From assembly GCF_002777975.1 (NCBI RefSeq), contig NZ_NGVS01000033.1, forward strand, positions 574,337 through 629,576: a stretch of DNA of 55,240 bases, read 5' to 3'. Positions 53,703 to 55,240 of this stretch are shown piece after piece. The stretch comes from Shewanella carassii. Lineage in GTDB: Bacteria > Pseudomonadota > Gammaproteobacteria > Enterobacterales > Shewanellaceae. Numbering within the stretch: the stretch's first letter is position 1; every line of letters starts with the position of its first letter. Position numbers and translations under genes: made by a program. The notes under the pieces are model-generated. The model was not told the origin of the DNA and ran no database searches. It saw nothing but the letters and a program-made list of their open reading frames with translations.

Positions 53703-54227
53703 ATGCTGGAACTGGTGGATTTTATCCGGCTATTCAGCCAGCACGGACGTCTGGTTTCCCTGCCGCAGTTGTTGGCTGTGGCAGGGAAGGACACGGAAAA
53801 GATTGTGGATGCCGTGCAAGAGTACATCAGCTTGATCCTGGCGCCTGAATATAGGGATCTGAAGATGCGTTTATCGGATGGTGAACACTTCTTCTATTCA
53901 GATCGCCACATGGTGGACAGTTATGCTAACCGCTGGTTGGCATTGCAACGGGGTGAAGTGGTAGCGACCCTGGCGCAGCAGATACGCGAAGCCAGTTGCC
54001 GTCATACTGCTGTGCTCGAGGCTTCGGTTTTGTGCTATCCCCCTTATAACCTAGATGTCGAAGCGCAGCAGGCGTTGCGACAACAGTTGCTGGCGATGCC
54101 GGAGTATGACGACATACGTTATGACATAGGCCGCGATGGCAAGGGATATTACTTTTCTACCGATGGCCTGAGTCCTGAATATGCCAGAGTGCTCGCAGAC
54201 TACGACCCGTTTGAATGGTCATGCTGA
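53703..54227 (+). CDS. Small protein downstream of the AOR gene
   Basis: 174 residues, starting 3 bp after the AOR stop, so almost surely translated with it. The first 50 residues (LVDFIRLFSQHGRLVSLPQLLAVAGKD) look like a helix-turn-helix-like helical start; the remainder is mixed (VLCYPPYNLDVEAQQALRQQL; YDIGRDGKGYYFSTDGLSP). No cofactor motif is seen. It occupies the place of E. coli YdhW in the ydh operon, but I cannot confirm homology; an AOR maturation or partner protein is a guess. Confidence 0.75.
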   Translation: MLELVDFIRLFSQHGRLVSLPQLLAVAGKDTEKIVDAVQEYISLILAPEYRDLKMRLSDGEHFFYSDRHMVDSYANRWLALQRGEVVATLAQQIREASCRHTAVLEASVLCYPPYNLDVEAQQALRQQLLAMPEYDDIRYDIGRDGKGYYFSTDGLSPEYARVLADYDPFEWSC

Positions 54228-54286
54228 GCCCGGAAGTCTAGCCTCTCCCTTAGCGGCAGTGCATTAAACATCTAGGCCAAACACCA

Positions 54287-54312
54287 CCCCGGACCTCAAG
54301 GGCCGGGGTTTT
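54287..54312 (+). terminator. Terminator of the ferredoxin-AOR operon
   Basis: CCCCGG-A-CCTCAAGG-G-CCGGGG followed by TTTT, about 60 bp past the last gene. Confidence 0.8.
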
Positions 54313-54414
54313 CTCCCCCTCTGCCATAAAGCTCACAACATAAGTCTGTTCCCGCAGTGCATTTTGTTGCAATGAATGAAATAATATCGCCATTCGCTTT
54401 CTGGGAGGCAAACA

Positions 54415-54969
54415 GTGAACCGAGCGGTTTTTTTGGATAGAGATGGTGTAATCAATGTCGATCACGGCTATGTGCACCAGATAGATGATTTTGAATATAT
54501 CGAAGGCGTCTTCGATGCTTGCCTGGCGTTGAAGCAGCAAGGCTATAAGTTGGTGGTGGTGACTAATCAGTCAGGTATTGCCCGTGGACTATACAGCGAA
54601 GAGCAGTTTGCCAGTCTGACCGAATGGATGGATTGGAACTTTGCCGACAAGGGCGTGGATCTCGATGGTATCTATTACTGCCCGCACCACCCCGAGAAAG
54701 GCATAGGTGAATACAAGCAGGATTGTGACTGCCGTAAACCTAAGGCCGGAATGATCAACAGTGCAGCCAGTTTCCTTAAGCTGGAACTTGCCGCCAGTGT
54801 AATGGTTGGTGACAAGGCCGATGATATGCGCGCCGCCAAAGCTGCGGGGATCCCGGTGCGGATCCTGGTCAGAAGTGGTAAAGAGGTGACTCAGGAAGCC
54901 ATGGATGAGGCGAGCGTAGTGCTGGATAGCATTGCCGATGTACCTAAATATTTGGCATCACTGGCCTAA
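54415..54969 (+). CDS. gmhB: D-glycero-beta-D-manno-heptose 1,7-bisphosphate 7-phosphatase
   Basis: 184 residues from GTG 54415 (GGGAGG 8 bases upstream). HAD-fold motif I is Asp8/Asp10 (FLDRDGVIN), motif II is VVVTNQSG and motif IV is MVGDKADDM. The zinc loop Cys89-P-His91...Cys104-D-Cys106 is typical of GmhB. It removes the 7-phosphate in ADP-heptose synthesis for lipopolysaccharide inner core. Its position directly before an rRNA operon is common in gammaproteobacteria. Confidence 0.95.
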   Translation: MNRAVFLDRDGVINVDHGYVHQIDDFEYIEGVFDACLALKQQGYKLVVVTNQSGIARGLYSEEQFASLTEWMDWNFADKGVDLDGIYYCPHHPEKGIGEYKQDCDCRKPKAGMINSAASFLKLELAASVMVGDKADDMRAAKAAGIPVRILVRSGKEVTQEAMDEASVVLDSIADVPKYLASLA

Positions 54970-55045
54970 TTTGGCGGATTATTGGACTTCTTGGTGTAAT
55001 AGTAATCACTCAGAGACTTTGATAAGAAAAATCGCCTTTTAGGGG

Positions 55046-55073
55046 TTGCGCAAAAATTCAGGCTCCCTATAAT
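55046..55073 (+). promoter_or_regulatory. rRNA operon P1-type promoter
   Basis: TTGCGC (-35), a 16-bp spacer and TATAAT (-10) are followed by GCGCAACCACTGACCCG, very close to the E. coli rrn P1 region (CTCCCTATAATGCGCCACCACTGAC). The GC-rich discriminator after the -10 fits stringent control, and the A/T-rich stretch upstream (about 55010-55040) looks like an UP element. Transcription should start near 55080. Confidence 0.92.
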
Positions 55074-55079
55074 GCGCAA

Positions 55080-55240
55080 CCACTGACCCGCGACAGGGTC
55101 TGGAAGTCAAAGATTCAAGCATTGTATGCTTTAAGTTGAAATGCTTGGCTGGCTTCTTTTGCTCTTTAACAATCTATCAAGCAATCTGTGTGGACACTCA
55201 CAGGCATTGAGAAATCGACAAAACGATTTAACTCGATGAA
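55080..55240 (+). ncRNA. rRNA leader with boxA, partial 16S operon start
   Basis: TGCTCTTTAACAA at 55160-55172 is the boxA antitermination element, followed by ATCTATCAAGCAATCTGTGTGG as in E. coli leaders. The 16S coding start (AGAGTTTGATC) is not reached, so the 16S gene lies just past the right edge. Confidence 0.9.

Noticed and set aside
1..55240. CRISPR arrays, tRNA genes or insertion sequences
   Set aside because: No repeat-spacer series, cloverleaf-like tRNA or transposase frame was seen in the visible sequence.

Overview
The window reads as chromosomal DNA of a Shewanella-like gammaproteobacterium. This rests on a YdiJ oxidoreductase, MarR regulator and leucine dehydrogenase neighbourhood, an orphan outer-membrane multihaem cytochrome of the OmcA/MtrC/UndA family, a dihaem CcpA peroxidase, an hmgA-hppD tyrosine operon, and an E. 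coli-like rRNA promoter at the right edge. The species is not fixed by what I can see.

Layout. 1-6.7 kb is core metabolism: ydiJ (cut by the left edge), a DUF1285 protein, MarR, leucine dehydrogenase with a perfect LiuR-type palindrome upstream, and DUF4826. 6.8-10.3 kb is a two-gene operon of a haem/transferrin-type TonB receptor and a membrane polyferredoxin, by eye more AT-rich than its flanks. 10.9-19.9 kb is a one-directional accessory cluster of about fifteen small genes. It contains a 7(1) septoil-knot protein, immunity-type proteins (GAD-like/DUF1851, SMI1-like, DUF6559), peptidase E, a thioesterase and membrane proteins. It also holds three broken genes, two of them interrupted by a single in-frame TAG. 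20-25.2 kb carries a Fur-box TonB receptor, DUF7079 and a large Ig-like lipoprotein.

25.8-48 kb is mostly housekeeping or conserved accessory: gamma-glutamyltransferase, a FemAB-like acyltransferase, a LysE exporter, hppD/hmgA with a divergent LysR regulator, a TIGR00266 protein, an EVE-domain protein coupled to an RcnB-like protein, DUF6508, an acyl-CoA synthetase, CcpA, a three-gene run (solute-binding protein, M14 deacylase-like, alpha/beta hydrolase), YccF, a D-cysteine desulfhydrase/ACC deaminase-like enzyme, MscS, a FabH-like synthase and a GntR regulator.

48.2-54.2 kb is the most unusual module. An 11-haem outer-membrane cytochrome lipoprotein diverges from a four-cluster ferredoxin with a Tat-like signal, an aldehyde:ferredoxin oxidoreductase (the pair resembles E. 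coli YdhY-YdhV) and a small unknown protein. I infer, without proof, a link between tungsten/molybdopterin aldehyde chemistry and extracellular electron transfer. The window ends with gmhB and the promoter and leader of an rRNA operon whose 16S gene starts beyond the edge.
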